NCBI RefSeq assembly: GCF_008017805.1
Contig: NZ_VRTT01000006.1
Span: forward strand, 1 to 64,000
From: Paenibacillus sp. N3.4
GTDB lineage: Bacteria; Bacillota; Bacilli; Paenibacillales; NBRC-103111
Length of the DNA: 64,000 nt
Direction of reading: 5' to 3'
In this document: piece by piece, positions 1 to 9,197 of the stretch
How positions within the stretch are numbered: the first letter of the stretch is position 1
Layout of the letters: the number at the start of each line of letters is the position of its first letter
Position numbers and translations under genes: made by a program
The notes under the pieces: model-generated
Seen by the model: only the letters and a program-made list of their open reading frames with translations
Databases searched by the model: none
What the model was told of the DNA's origin: nothing

Positions 1-185
1 TGTCATAATAGATAATCTATTATAACATGATTTGTTCTTCAATAGCTTCTTTACGATGATAGGGAGCAATTTTCCAAGCTTTCCGAATATCGGCTCTTTT
101 CATTCCATGGCTCCATCGATTCAATGCGAGTACGGAAGCTGATTCAATACTTTGGCGAATAAGGCGTAACCTTTCAACTTCTCAA
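1..185 (-). repeat. Partial second copy of the amidoligase 3' end
   Basis: Positions 1-185 repeat 346-528 almost base for base, including the stop codon and the small palindrome beyond it. The first copy differs by two single-base insertions (an extra T near 97-100 and an extra T near 140), so it is no longer in the reading frame of the intact gene. The match stops abruptly at 185/186, where the sequence changes to what looks like the start of mutS. The arrangement fits a tandem duplication with a unit of about 345 bp whose other end lies left of the window. Confidence 0.9.
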
Positions 186-207
186 TCATCGGCGTATATT
201 GAGCCAC
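121..207 (-). pseudogene. Chimeric ORF: first codons of mutS joined to the amidoligase 3' end
   Basis: On the minus strand a GGAGG (216-220) lies 8 nt before a GTG at 207-205 that opens MAQYTPMI, which I recognise as the usual N-terminus of bacterial MutS. After eight codons the reading frame passes into the duplicated amidoligase tail (EKLKGYALFAKVLN) and ends at a TGA at 121-123, giving 28 residues. No mismatch-repair function is possible from this piece. An intact mutS may begin further left if the duplication is a simple tandem one. The MutS assignment rests on only eight residues plus remembered gene order (cotE, amidoligase, mutS), so it is likely rather than proven. Confidence 0.6.
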
Positions 208-294
208 CTTGCGTTCCTCCAACTAAATCACTATATTCCTTTGTTAAACTATGAAACTCTTATTTTTCTTTTCAAAGGTTGGTAAAAATAAAGC

Positions 295-322
295 ATAAAG
301 ACTCCTGCTGCTGAGTCTTTAT
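295..322 (-). terminator. Terminator after the amidoligase gene
   Basis: A perfect 10-bp stem (295-304 with 313-322, arm ATAAAGACTC) has an 8-nt loop and, read on the minus strand, is followed by a T-rich stretch. It lies about 40 bp beyond the stop codon of the gene at 365-1861 and before the mutS-like start at 207. Confidence 0.6.
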
Positions 323-364
323 CACAAATCTCAACGGGTTTACGTTGTCATAATAGATAATCTA

Positions 365-1861
365 TTATAACATGATTTGTTCTTCAATAGCTTCTTTACG
401 ATGATAGGGAGCAATTTTCCAAGCTTTCCGAATATCGGCTCTTTCATTCCATGGCTCCATCGATTCAATGCGAGTACGGAAGCGATTCAATACTTTGGCG
501 AATAAGGCGTAACCTTTCAACTTCTCAAGATTATTCCATAGCTTAGCTACCGTTCCTTGCAGGTAAAACTTATCTCCATGATAATAAGCGGCTTGAATGT
601 CCAACTTCTGTAAAGGCTGCTCCGGAAGCAGCCAATAGTTATCGGCGATCAGCGAAGCCAGCGCGAACACACCGTGCGTAATATCCGGCGAATGCATCCA
701 GCTTGGCAAGGTGCGGTATTCAAACCCGCCATGCAACTTCTGCCGCCGAAAATCGCCGAGGAAACCATACCGTGGGCGACGCTCGCGGGTGGTAACGCCC
801 TCAATCAAGATCAAGGGCAGCGCGAGGTAGTTATCGAGCGCACGCAAGAGATGTACATTAGGCCAGCAGCGGCTGAAATGAATATGCCCGCCGAGGGGAA
901 AGCCTCCCACAGGCATGCCGCCCGAAAGCCACGCAAGGCTTTCATCCGGGATAGCACGGGCAGCGAGCTTCATCGTTGAATACAGATTCCTCGTCAACTC
1001 CTGAGGATCTGTGCTTGGCTGCGGGCGCAGCTCCGCAAGCGGCAGAATCAGGCGCTGCCCGCTAAGCACGATAGCATCGCAGCCCACCGTACCCTCTCGC
1101 TGCAGGAAACGATCAGCCGAGACGACCTTGCCCTGCGCACTAAGCAGCAGGAACTCAGGGTCGCTGCCGAGCATTGCCCGTTCCTTGCGCCGCAGTTCCT
1201 TCGCTATGCCGAGCTCATAACGGTCCATCGCCTGCGCGAACGCCGCAGCCAGTTTTCCGCTAAGTTGCGGAACGGGATCGACGTCCAATACCAAGGTATG
1301 CCCGCTCCGCAATATGCCGATAGTGACTAGCCCATAGTCCAGGCCTAGCGCATATACGGCTTTCAACGCTTCCCGCGTTGCCCTGCGGACGTGAAAACCG
1401 GTCCGATCCGGCTCTACTTCCGTATACGCAGAGGTTGTATTCCGTTTTCTTTGGTTGTACATCGCCTTGTCTGCTAACAAGAGTGTTTCTTTTTTCTCAA
1501 AAACTAGCAGTGTCTGTAGATGGAATATAGCCACTTTATACGTATGGGTAAATATCCATTGATCCTTATGAGCAGCATGGGAAGCAGCGCTCTTCACGCC
1601 GTGAAGGTGAAGCAGTTCTTCGCGCTGCAAACGGTCCTGAGCCCGGCGAATAGCGAGTAAGGGTTGTATAGCCGGCTTGTGAACACACGCATCATGCGCT
1701 GTCCCCCAGTGAAGGATGATATGGCCTTGCCAATCGTCCGGAAGTTTGGATCCACTTGGGATACGCGTCAGACCCGCCAAGGTTAGCGCTTCTTTTTCTT
1801 CTCCATGCAAAAAAAAAAGTTTCCATCCTCTTAACACCTCCGCATTGGACAAGCTATTCAT
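365..1861 (-). CDS. COOH-NH2 ligase (amidoligase)-like protein next to cotE
   Basis: A 498-residue soluble protein whose C-terminal two thirds resembles the phage phiEco32-type COOH-NH2 ligase family, ATP-grasp-related enzymes thought to form amide bonds. Recognisable pieces are GSDPEFLL (about residue 232), GGHIHFS (about 322), a glycine/arginine block ending LHGGFEYRTLPSW (about 380), and acidic and aromatic residues spaced as in that family. The N-terminal ~150 residues are not recognisable. The gene follows cotE after a terminator and ends just before another, so it is probably transcribed alone. In related spore formers I remember this gene between cotE and mutS. A spore-coat cross-linking or modification role is inference from context. 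The last ~60 codons exist in a second copy at 1-185. Confidence 0.7.
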   Translation of the reverse strand: MNSLSNAEVLRGWKLFFLHGEEKEALTLAGLTRIPSGSKLPDDWQGHIILHWGTAHDACVHKPAIQPLLAIRRAQDRLQREELLHLHGVKSAASHAAHKDQWIFTHTYKVAIFHLQTLLVFEKKETLLLADKAMYNQRKRNTTSAYTEVEPDRTGFHVRRATREALKAVYALGLDYGLVTIGILRSGHTLVLDVDPVPQLSGKLAAAFAQAMDRYELGIAKELRRKERAMLGSDPEFLLLSAQGKVVSADRFLQREGTVGCDAIVLSGQRLILPLAELRPQPSTDPQELTRNLYSTMKLAARAIPDESLAWLSGGMPVGGFPLGGHIHFSRCWPNVHLLRALDNYLALPLILIEGVTTRERRPRYGFLGDFRRQKLHGGFEYRTLPSWMHSPDITHGVFALASLIADNYWLLPEQPLQKLDIQAAYYHGDKFYLQGTVAKLWNNLEKLKGYALFAKVLNRFRTRIESMEPWNERADIRKAWKIAPYHRKEAIEEQIML

Positions 1862-1904
1862 CAGACTACATCCTTACCGCATAGCCCATTTGTTGGCTAA
1901 AAAC

Positions 1905-1927
1905 AAAAAAGAGGGCAAATGCCCTCT
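1905..1927 (-). terminator. Terminator after cotE
   Basis: The stem AGAGGGC / GCCCTCT (1910-1916 with 1921-1927) has a 4-nt loop and, on the minus strand, is followed directly by six T residues. It lies 43 bp past the cotE stop codon and separates cotE from the amidoligase gene. Confidence 0.85.
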
Positions 1928-1969
1928 GCCGAACCTGCAACTCCAGCATATACTAGCGTATAAAGTTCG

Positions 1970-2536
1970 TTAGTCCAATTCATCTTCGAGCAGTTCGGCT
2001 TCCAGATCCTCGTAATCTCCATCGCCGCTGTCATCGAAATCCACGTGCTTGTCGTCGAAGTCATTGCAGCCGTTGGTGCAAACGACTACACAGACCTTCG
2101 TTTCGGCAATCAACTCGACTTGAAACTCTCGTTCTACCCGAATAATAACGCTGTCGCCGCCTGAGGAGATACTGGCTTCCACACAGTTAGGTTCTTGCGT
2201 TGCGACAGCAGATACTTCGGAAGTGGTCGGCTTATGTTTTTTGTCCAGATAGCTGAGCGGAACGATTTCTACATAGGATACAGTTTCTTTAGCTACGTCT
2301 GTTTTGGTGTTGCGATCGTAAGAATACCAAATGTTGATATCATAAGTACCAACTACCTCTACGCCATCTCCGGATTGAATCGCCTCGAATTGATTATTAA
2401 TAATCCAAGCGCCCAATATACTGGTCGGAGAAAAGGGCGGAGTCACGGTATGACTTACATGCGAAAATTTGCGACCTTTACCGCAGACAGCTTTTGTAAT
2501 GATCTCTCTGCACTGCAAATCTTTATCTAAGGACAT
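1970..2536 (-). CDS. cotE: Outer spore coat morphogenetic protein CotE
   Basis: A 188-residue protein that I recognise as CotE, which directs assembly of the outer spore coat around the forespore. It keeps the family's hallmarks: REIITKAVCGKGRKF near the N-terminus, SILGAWIINNQFEA, VEVVGTYDINIWYSY, the NTKT turn, QPNCVEASIS, and the strongly acidic C-terminal tail (many Asp/Glu from about residue 160). Length is close to the ~180 residues of the Bacillus protein. I chose the start at 2536 (MSLDKD) because a GGAGG sits just upstream; an in-frame ATG 30 bases earlier has no better site. It is followed by its own terminator. Mother-cell sigma factor control is expected from the family, but I did not resolve a promoter. 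Confidence 0.93.
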   Translation of the reverse strand: MSLDKDLQCREIITKAVCGKGRKFSHVSHTVTPPFSPTSILGAWIINNQFEAIQSGDGVEVVGTYDINIWYSYDRNTKTDVAKETVSYVEIVPLSYLDKKHKPTTSEVSAVATQEPNCVEASISSGGDSVIIRVEREFQVELIAETKVCVVVCTNGCNDFDDKHVDFDDSGDGDYEDLEAELLEDELD

Positions 2537-2651
2537 CCTTTCAACCTCCTCCATACAATCATTCATTACATGTGTATGCAGGACAGCAGTCTAGAGTGAC
2601 AACTATTTTATATTTTACTTTCAAAATCTACTTCTTTTTTTTTAGGAAGAG

Positions 2652-3611
2652 TCAACCTCCCTCCGGACGCTGCTTTTTTTGCTTTTTGGCAATGGATAAG
2701 TACTGAATCAGCTCTCTGTTTAGCTGTAAAATGGAAGCTCTTACCTCAAACTCTTCTCTGCTTTCTGGCAAGGACATCTTTTTATAACGCTCGTCCAGCT
2801 CCTTCAACTCTTTCTCCGCTTTGCCCATATAGTAGTCTTCTTTGACAGTTTGACTAATATCTTCAAAGATCGCAGCAATCCACTCGCCTTGAGGCAACGT
2901 TTGGTATACCTGTGCGACGAGGTCAATCATTCGATGGATGGATTCCAACTGCTCGCCTCTCATATAAAAATAAACCCGCCAATAGGGGTCTCCTCCAAAA
3001 ATAAGCGTATTATCCATCGACCTTTTTGCAAGCTCGGCACCTTTATCAATCTCATTGCCAACTTCCAAGAGTTCCTTGCCATCCCAAACCATCGTGCTAT
3101 CCCGCAGATGCTTGGCAATATTCACGAAAATTTGGGAGAACAGCTCTTCTATCTTCATTTTATGCGCTACGATCTCTTTATCTGTCCTGGGCATGTAAGA
3201 AATATTAATCAGTGTTGCTGTCCCTAATCCAACGATCAGCAGCAAGATTTCATTCAACACAGACATGGAACCTGCGGATTCATAGCTGAACAGATGAAAC
3301 ATGACAACCGCGCCTGTAACCGTTCCTTCACTGATACGCAAACGATGTAAAAGCGGGAAGGCAATCAGGATGAAAATAGCGACAACCCATACATGATAAC
3401 CAAAAATCATAAAAAGCGCAGAACCCATTAAAAGCGCAAGCACCGATGCAGCCATTCGATGTAATGCGTTTTGAATACCTTTTTTCTTCGTTACTTCAAT
3501 GCCAAGAATCGCCAAAAGTCCCGCGGCTGCAGGCGATTTGATACCTAATACATGAGCCAGATACATCGCAATGGCTACCGCAAGGGCGGTTTTGAGCACA
3601 CGAAAGCCCAT
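2652..3611 (-). CDS. Aromatic acid exporter family (ArAE_1) membrane protein
   Basis: A 319-residue protein with four to five hydrophobic segments in the first ~140 residues (starting MGFRVLKTALAVAIAMYLAH) followed by a long, charged, helical cytoplasmic C-terminal half. This is the layout of the small ArAE/FUSC-like proteins of Bacillales such as YqjA. The conserved GIKSPAAAGLLAILGIEVTKKKG block after the first segment fits that family. The substrate is unknown; export of aromatic acids is only the family label. AAGGGGTG precedes the start. It is transcribed alone, downstream of the ABC importer operon and in the same direction, with a 70-bp gap. A second, larger FUSC-type protein is encoded at 40440-41471. 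Confidence 0.75.
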   Translation of the reverse strand: MGFRVLKTALAVAIAMYLAHVLGIKSPAAAGLLAILGIEVTKKKGIQNALHRMAASVLALLMGSALFMIFGYHVWVVAIFILIAFPLLHRLRISEGTVTGAVVMFHLFSYESAGSMSVLNEILLLIVGLGTATLINISYMPRTDKEIVAHKMKIEELFSQIFVNIAKHLRDSTMVWDGKELLEVGNEIDKGAELAKRSMDNTLIFGGDPYWRVYFYMRGEQLESIHRMIDLVAQVYQTLPQGEWIAAIFEDISQTVKEDYYMGKAEKELKELDERYKKMSLPESREEFEVRASILQLNRELIQYLSIAKKQKKQRPEGG

Positions 3612-3681
3612 AGCGTTTTCACCCCTTTACGGTTTTAACTATGGGCTCATTATTTCATTTTCGACACGATGTGGCAAGTTG

Positions 3682-4524
3682 TTAGCGATGTTTCGTCAAG
3701 CTTTTTTCGAATTTGGACACAACTTGATACATGAAGGTCGCGACAATCGCAATGACGAACAAGGTAGAAATAACTAAAGTAAAATTAAACACCTGGAACC
3801 CATAAATAATTAAATATCCGAGGCCGCTCTTTGAAACCAGAAATTCACCAACGATGACACCGACCCACGCTAAGCCAACATTGACTTTCAGCGTCGATAC
3901 GATCGCAGGGAACGAAGCGGGAAGTATCGCTTTCTGGAACACTTTACGTTTGTTGCCGCCGAACAAGGTCACAACCTTGACATAGTTCTGATCCACTTCC
4001 TTAAAGCTGCCATATACGACTAATGTCGTAATAATAACGGTTATCGAAAGGGTTGTCGCAATAATGGAAAGAAGCCCGGGGCCGAATCCTACGATAAAGA
4101 GCGGTCCAAGAGCCACCTTCGGCATACTATTCAGCACAACAATATAAGGATCGAGCACACGGGAGAAGAAAGGGGACCACCAGATGACAATGGCTAGCAG
4201 GGTACCGAATAATGTACCCAAAGCAAAGCCGATCATCGTTTCCAGAACGGTTACACCAACATGCGGTAGAAGTGACCCATCAAGCAGTTTGACCCAGAGC
4301 AGCTTAAAAACTTTCGTCGGATAGCTGAATAGCAGCACATCAATCCACTTCAAACGAGCGGCTGCTTCCCATACCGTGAAAAACACGATGAGCAGACACA
4401 GTTGAACGATTCTTACATAACGGGTTTCTTTTTTCTTTCGCCGAACAAACTGTTGATGGACAACCGCTCCAAGCTGATCGTCATGGGTAAGCCCTTGAGT
4501 TGATGAACGATCGATTTCACGCAT
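3682..4524 (-). CDS. ABC importer permease, SsuC/TauC/ThiX type
   Basis: A 280-residue integral membrane protein with a cytoplasmic, charged N-terminus of about 35 residues and six hydrophobic segments. The EAA-type cytoplasmic loop ([37 protein letters not shown], about residues 175-210; only key part shown by positions) contacts the ATPase. It is the membrane subunit of the importer encoded with the two upstream genes; its start overlaps the end of the ATPase gene by 8 bp, pointing to coupled translation. The family moves sulfonates, taurine, nitrate or pyrimidine-type thiamine precursors, and the sequence does not tell which. Confidence 0.88.
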   Translation of the reverse strand: MREIDRSSTQGLTHDDQLGAVVHQQFVRRKKKETRYVRIVQLCLLIVFFTVWEAAARLKWIDVLLFSYPTKVFKLLWVKLLDGSLLPHVGVTVLETMIGFALGTLFGTLLAIVIWWSPFFSRVLDPYIVVLNSMPKVALGPLFIVGFGPGLLSIIATTLSITVIITTLVVYGSFKEVDQNYVKVVTLFGGNKRKVFQKAILPASFPAIVSTLKVNVGLAWVGVIVGEFLVSKSGLGYLIIYGFQVFNFTLVISTLFVIAIVATFMYQVVSKFEKSLTKHR

Positions 4525-5290
4525 GGGGCATACCTCCGAATTGATCCCAAATTAAACGGAAAAGCGCATGAAAATCAGGTAATTCACGAGCCTCTAGCGG
4601 TGTAGAGGCGCGAATATCTTCAGGTATTTCAAACGATTCACGTATTCGGCCGGGATTGGGCGCCAGCACGATAATCCTGTCACTCATGGCAATGGCTTCG
4701 GAGATATCGTGCGTCACAAGAATCGCGGTCTTTTGTTTGGCTTTAAGTGTCTGAACGACCAAATCCTCCAACTGCAATTTCGTCTGGTAGTCCAAAGCGG
4801 AGAACGGCTCATCGAGCAGCATAATTTCAGGGTCTGTTGCTAATGTGCGCACAAGCGCCACCCGTTGGCGCATCCCCCCCGAAAGTTGTGGGGGGTAATA
4901 GTCTTTGTAAGCAAGAAGACCCATCTCATCCAATAAACGCAGCACACTTCGTTTATTATCCTCCGATAACGTTCCAGCAAGTTCCAAACCAATCGATGCG
5001 TTGTCAACAATCGTCCGCCAAGGGAACAAATAATCCTGCTGCAGCATATAGCCGACACGCCGTGTCGGTCCATCGACGGTTTTACCGGCTACGGTTACCG
5101 TTCCTACGGTTGGTGCGATTAATCCGGCAATGATCGACAAAAGTGTCGTCTTCCCACAACCGCTAGGACCGATCAGGCTAACGAACTCGCCGCGCTGGAT
5201 CGAGAAATCAATATTCTGAATAGCAAGTGTTGCCCGTTCCTCGGTCACATACACCTGCGTCACATCATTCACAGTCACAGCCGCTTTCAT
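4517..5290 (-). CDS. ABC importer ATPase, SsuB/TauB type
   Basis: A 257-residue nucleotide-binding subunit. The Walker [10 protein letters not shown] (about residue 43), the Q-loop followed by the LFPW segment, the signature LSGGMRQR (about 138), the Walker [13 protein letters not shown] and the H-loop VTHD are all present, so it should be catalytically competent. The LFPW after the Q-loop is typical of the sulfonate/nitrate/taurine importer group. It is the middle gene of a three-gene operon (binding protein, ATPase, permease) on the minus strand. A GGGGGAACG precedes the start. Confidence 0.9.
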   Translation of the reverse strand: MKAAVTVNDVTQVYVTEERATLAIQNIDFSIQRGEFVSLIGPSGCGKTTLLSIIAGLIAPTVGTVTVAGKTVDGPTRRVGYMLQQDYLFPWRTIVDNASIGLELAGTLSEDNKRSVLRLLDEMGLLAYKDYYPPQLSGGMRQRVALVRTLATDPEIMLLDEPFSALDYQTKLQLEDLVVQTLKAKQKTAILVTHDISEAIAMSDRIIVLAPNPGRIRESFEIPEDIRASTPLEARELPDFHALFRLIWDQFGGMPHA

Positions 5291-5335
5291 GTTCGTTCCC
5301 CCTTTGTTTATTGTATAGCAGCAATGAAAGCCGCT

Positions 5336-6349
5336 TTATGGCTTCACATTGCTTTTGGCTTTCTCCGCATAGCTGTTATTGACAAGCTTCTTCCAAGCCA
5401 CTTTTTCTTTCAATTCACCGGCAGAAGTCATCACATCCAGCAAATTGTTCCATTCTTGCTCATCAATAATGGCATCAGAAGCGAACGATCCTTGGTCTTT
5501 ATAGCGTTTGACTACATTTTTCACAATCTCAACATCTATATCTTTAAAGAAGGGCAGAACGGCCGTCGTTATTTCATCCGTACTTTTCGCTGCAACCCAA
5601 TTTTGAGCGCGTTGAACCGCATTCGTAAATTTTTGAACAGTCGCCGGATTTTTATTGATGAAGCTTTGTTTCGTCATAAACACGGTATACGGCAAATGCC
5701 CGCTCTCGACACCGAAGGATGCAAGCACAAAGCCCTTGCCTTCTTTTTCGATAATTGAAGCTTGTGGTTCAAAGAGCTGCACATATTCTCCTGTGCCTGA
5801 AGAATACGCTGATACAATGTTGGCGAAATCGATGTTTTGAATGAGCTGCAGATCCTTCTGCGGATTAATATTATGTTTCTTCAGTGTGAATTCCCCTGCC
5901 ATTTGGGGCATTCCGCCCTTTCTTTGTCCGAGAAAAATTGAACCTTTCAACGAATTCCAATCAAATGTGTCCACCTTCTTTCTAGCCACCAAGAAAGTGC
6001 CATCCGTTTGGGTCAACTGCGCAAAATTGATAACCGGATCATCCGAGCCTTGCTGGGACACATAGATGGAGGTTTCTGAGCCGACTAAGGCAATATCAAT
6101 CGCATTAGACAGCAGCGCTGTCATCGTTTTGTCTCCGCCTGGTGTGGTTGTCAGCTCAACATCCAACCCTTCTTCCTTAAAGAAACCTTGCGATAATGCC
6201 ACATATTGAGGCGCATAAAATAAAGAACGTGTTACTTCACCGATCCGAACCTTGGTTGTTTCCACTGTTTTACTCCCACACGCCGAAACGATGAGACTGA
6301 GCAGCAGGACGGCGATTAATACGAGTCCCCATTTTTTTTGGATTTTCAT
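5336..6349 (-). CDS. ABC importer substrate-binding lipoprotein, NMT1/THI5-like
   Basis: A 337-residue secreted lipoprotein. The signal peptide ends in a lipobox at SLIVSAC (about residue 24), so it should be anchored outside the membrane. The mature part has the NMT1/SsuA-like fold features: KVRIGEVTRSLFYAPQYVAL at the start and the FFKEEGLDVELT block. Start chosen at 6349 (MKIQKKW) because GGGAGG lies 7 nt upstream; an in-frame ATG 15 bases earlier lacks a site. It heads the operon with the ATPase and permease. No riboswitch is visible in the ~125-bp leader, so I cannot assign thiamine precursors over sulfonates or taurine. Confidence 0.88.
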   Translation of the reverse strand: MKIQKKWGLVLIAVLLLSLIVSACGSKTVETTKVRIGEVTRSLFYAPQYVALSQGFFKEEGLDVELTTTPGGDKTMTALLSNAIDIALVGSETSIYVSQQGSDDPVINFAQLTQTDGTFLVARKKVDTFDWNSLKGSIFLGQRKGGMPQMAGEFTLKKHNINPQKDLQLIQNIDFANIVSAYSSGTGEYVQLFEPQASIIEKEGKGFVLASFGVESGHLPYTVFMTKQSFINKNPATVQKFTNAVQRAQNWVAAKSTDEITTAVLPFFKDIDVEIVKNVVKRYKDQGSFASDAIIDEQEWNNLLDVMTSAGELKEKVAWKKLVNNSYAEKAKSNVKP

Positions 6350-6412
6350 AGACGTCCCTCCCATTAAGTAGTACTGTATCGTATGCAGGAGCCCAGAATT
6401 CGGTTAACAAAA

Positions 6413-6441
6413 AGAAAAAACGCCAGGAAAAGTTCCTGACG
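6413..6441 (-). terminator. Terminator after the M32 carboxypeptidase gene
   Basis: The stem CGCCAGGAA / TTCCTGACG (6421-6441, one G-T pair) is followed on the minus strand by TTTTTTC. It lies 50 bp beyond the carboxypeptidase stop and just upstream of the ABC importer operon. Confidence 0.85.
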
Positions 6442-6490
6442 CTCACAACTGGATAAAGCATTATGTGTCTGAAATAGCTAGGTGTTCATT

Positions 6491-8011
6491 CTAAATCGCA
6501 TAAACCTCTTTGTACTTGTCTTCCAAATAAGCAATCAAATAATCAGGGTTTAAGTCTTCACCCGTGACTTGCTTAATAATTTCATTCGGTGTCAACATTT
6601 TACCGTATTGATACACTTTTTCTGTTAGCCATTCCTTAATCGGCGCTAGGTTGCCCTCCTCAATCAACTGATCGAAATTTGGCAGCTCTTTACGCATCGT
6701 ATTCGTGAATTGCGCAGCGTACATGTTGCCCAGTGAATAGGATGGGAAATAACCAAATGCCCCGCCAGACCAATGGACGTCCTGCAGCACTCCTTCGCCA
6801 TCATGAGAAGGAACAACACCTAAATATTCTTGGTACTTGGCATTCCATGCTTCAGGTAGATCAGCGACTTGAATCGTGTCGTTAATGAGACCTTTCTCCA
6901 ATTCATAACGGATCATAATATGTAGGTTATAAGTAAGCTCGTCTGCCTCAATGCGAATTAAGGACGGCTCGATATGATTAATCGCCTTGTAGAAAGTGTC
7001 CACATCTACCTGATCAATTTGCCCACTGAATAGGGTTTGCAATTCACCGTAGTAGCGGTTCCAGAACCCTTTGCTTCGCCCAATCATATTTTCCCAGAAA
7101 CGAGATTGGGATTCATGGATCCCCATAGAAGTGCCCGTGCACAGATTAGTGCCAACTAAATCATTGGAAATATTTTGCTCATACAGCGCATGGCCGCCTT
7201 CATGGATCGTACCAAATAACGCAGATGTAATATCATTTAGCAAATAACGCGTTGTGATGCGAACATCTCCCGGATTCAAAGCTGTCGCAAAAGGATGAAC
7301 GGTTTCGTCCAGTCGACCAGCATCGAAATCATATTGCATTTGTTTCAAGATGGACAGCGAAAACTGCTTTTGCTTGCTAATTTCAAACTCCTGCTCCAAA
7401 AAAGAACGCTCTGGTTGATGAGCCGAAGCTTGAATGCGTTGAAGCAAAGGCACAGCCTTTTCGCGCAATTCACCAAATACTTGATCTAATTTCTCAACCG
7501 TCATTCCCGGCTCATACATATCAAGCAGCGTATTATATTTGTTTCCTTCATATCCCCAAAGCTCAATAAACTCTTTGGTTGTAGCAACGATTTTCTCCAG
7601 ATAATGCTGGAAGGACGCCCAATCGGATTTATGCTTCGCTTCTTCCCAAGCTGATTCGGCCTGTGAGGTTAATACAACATAGGCTTGATATTTATCAGCC
7701 GGTATCTTTTTACTGCGGTCGTAATCTTTTTTTGCCTCTAACACCATCTTTTTGGAGATAGTATCCAACTGATCCAGTTGAGCAGGTTCAATGAAATAAG
7801 CGAGGTATGCACCCATCTCTTCGGATGTGGACATTCGGAATACTTCTGTGGAAAGTTCTCCGACAACCTCAGAACGCGTTTCAATGCCTTTTTTGGGAGC
7901 GCCGGTGCGCATATCCCAATAAATTAATGCAATGGCCTCCTCGTACTGCTTCATTTTACGAATATACGCTTTGAAGGACGCCAATTTTGTTTGATCCACT
8001 TGCACACTCAT
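6491..8011 (-). CDS. Thermostable-type carboxypeptidase, M32 family (YpwA-like)
   Basis: A 506-residue cytoplasmic metallocarboxypeptidase that removes C-terminal residues from peptides. The zinc-binding HEGGH lies at residues 270-274, followed by the M32-specific HESQSRFWEN and, further on, the IRIEADELTYNLHI stretch. Length matches the ~500-residue family norm. GGAAGGAG precedes the start at 8011. It is a single-gene unit with its own terminator, divergent from the YqkB-like gene. No catalytic residue seems missing. Confidence 0.93.
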   Translation of the reverse strand: MSVQVDQTKLASFKAYIRKMKQYEEAIALIYWDMRTGAPKKGIETRSEVVGELSTEVFRMSTSEEMGAYLAYFIEPAQLDQLDTISKKMVLEAKKDYDRSKKIPADKYQAYVVLTSQAESAWEEAKHKSDWASFQHYLEKIVATTKEFIELWGYEGNKYNTLLDMYEPGMTVEKLDQVFGELREKAVPLLQRIQASAHQPERSFLEQEFEISKQKQFSLSILKQMQYDFDAGRLDETVHPFATALNPGDVRITTRYLLNDITSALFGTIHEGGHALYEQNISNDLVGTNLCTGTSMGIHESQSRFWENMIGRSKGFWNRYYGELQTLFSGQIDQVDVDTFYKAINHIEPSLIRIEADELTYNLHIMIRYELEKGLINDTIQVADLPEAWNAKYQEYLGVVPSHDGEGVLQDVHWSGGAFGYFPSYSLGNMYAAQFTNTMRKELPNFDQLIEEGNLAPIKEWLTEKVYQYGKMLTPNEIIKQVTGEDLNPDYLIAYLEDKYKEVYAI

Positions 8012-8155
8012 ACACTAATCTCCTTCCAAAGTTTCTTAATTTATCATACTTCGTCCCCTTCTCAGAATCAAATTTATGCGGATCTATGGTAAAATAATGT
8101 TTAGTCCTTGCAAATCAGGCGAATAAACAGCAATTACCCGAAGGAGATAAGCGTT

Positions 8156-8479
8156 ATGAACATTACATTTACAGCGACAGCTATTGATAAAATAACGGCT
8201 TTGGCAGGAACAACACCCATCCATTTAAAGCTTTTTTTTGATACCGAAGACTGTGGCTGTTCCGTGAACGGGGTGCCTACGCTGTGGTTAGTAACCCAAG
8301 ATGAGCCTGGTGACCGTACAGCTGAGACCGAAATATTCAAAGTTTTTTACAGAGGCAAAGATGAAATTCTTTTTGAAAACAACTTAAAAATCGACTTCCA
8401 CGAAGCAAATAAATCATTTATACTGAAGAGTAACAATCAGATCTATCATACGAGTATGAGCTTGGTTGATAAAAGATAA
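8156..8479 (+). CDS. HesB/YqkB-family iron-sulfur-type small protein
   Basis: A 108-residue protein starting MNITFTATAIDKI that resembles B. subtilis YqkB in the HesB/IscA-like superfamily. The DTEDCGCSVNGV segment (about residues 30-41) keeps a CxC pair; the third cysteine usual in A-type Fe-S carriers is not seen, so a scaffold role is uncertain. The start at 8156 was chosen because AAGGAGATAAGCG lies directly upstream; the longer reading frame from 8108 has no site. It is followed 48 bp later by the carbonic anhydrase gene on the same strand, and the two probably share a transcript. Confidence 0.8.
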   Translation: MNITFTATAIDKITALAGTTPIHLKLFFDTEDCGCSVNGVPTLWLVTQDEPGDRTAETEIFKVFYRGKDEILFENNLKIDFHEANKSFILKSNNQIYHTSMSLVDKR

Positions 8480-8527
8480 CACGAGCATATAGACAAGCAA
8501 AACTTCAACATACTTGGAGGAGGAAAT

Positions 8528-9094
8528 ATGTCCTTAATTACTGACATCATGCACTATAACAAACAATTCGTTGAAACCAAACAGTACCATGAGTTTCTGA
8601 CTACGAAGTTTCCTGACAAACGGATGGTTGTTCTCACATGTATGGATACGCGGCTCGTCGAACTACTTCCCAAGGCAATGAACTTGCACAATGGAGATGC
8701 CAAAATAATTAAAAATGCCGGTGCCATTGTCTCTCACCCCTTCGGCAGTATTATGCGCAGTATCATCGTGGCTGTCTACCAATTGGATGCAGATGAAGTT
8801 TTCGTGATCGGACATTATGATTGCGGCATGACGGGTCTCAATTCAGAAACCATTATCTCTAATGCCAAAAAACGCGGTATTTCGGATGATGTCATAGCGA
8901 CATTGGGTCACTCAGGCATTGACTTGTCACGTTGGCTGGCAGGATTCAATCATGCTCGGGAAGGCATTGAGAAAAGCGTAAACATTATTCGCAATCATCC
9001 CTTGCTGCCCAAAAACCTGCCTGTGCATGGTCTCATCATTGACCCCGAAACAGGTCGTCTCGACTTGATCGAAGATGGATATGCCTCCCTTTAA
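8528..9094 (+). CDS. Beta-class carbonic anhydrase (YtiB-like)
   Basis: A 188-residue zinc enzyme that interconverts CO2 and bicarbonate in the cytoplasm. The metal ligands are visible: Cys38 in VVLTCMDTR with Asp40 and Arg42 forming the active-site dyad, then His96 and Cys99 in VIGHYDCGM. Length fits the small clade of Gram-positive enzymes. GGAGGAGG lies 5 nt before the start. A clear terminator follows. Probably co-transcribed with the YqkB-like gene upstream; no functional link between the two is known to me. Confidence 0.95.
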   Translation: MSLITDIMHYNKQFVETKQYHEFLTTKFPDKRMVVLTCMDTRLVELLPKAMNLHNGDAKIIKNAGAIVSHPFGSIMRSIIVAVYQLDADEVFVIGHYDCGMTGLNSETIISNAKKRGISDDVIATLGHSGIDLSRWLAGFNHAREGIEKSVNIIRNHPLLPKNLPVHGLIIDPETGRLDLIEDGYASL

Positions 9095-9126
9095 TTAAAT
9101 GGAGAATCCACTTCCCCCATAACGCA

Positions 9127-9162
9127 AGAAAAAAAGCCTAAGAAATTTCTTTAGGCTTTTTT
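9127..9162 (+). terminator. Terminator after the carbonic anhydrase gene
   Basis: AAAAAGCCTAAGAAA and TTTCTTTAGGCTTTTTT form a stem with T-rich flanks on both strands, so it may also serve the lipoprotein gene that ends at 9198 on the minus strand. Confidence 0.85.
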
Positions 9163-9197
9163 ATTTATCTATAGGTGTCGAATAAACATATCGTTGG

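Noticed and set aside
5324..5758. Plus-strand open frame opposite the NMT1-like binding-protein gene
   Set aside because: It lies wholly antisense to a well-supported gene and has no ribosome site or recognisable motif.
6365..6490. Thiamine-type riboswitch in front of the NMT1-like importer
   Set aside because: The leader is only ~125 bp, already holds the terminator of the upstream gene, and shows no TPP-type conserved segments.
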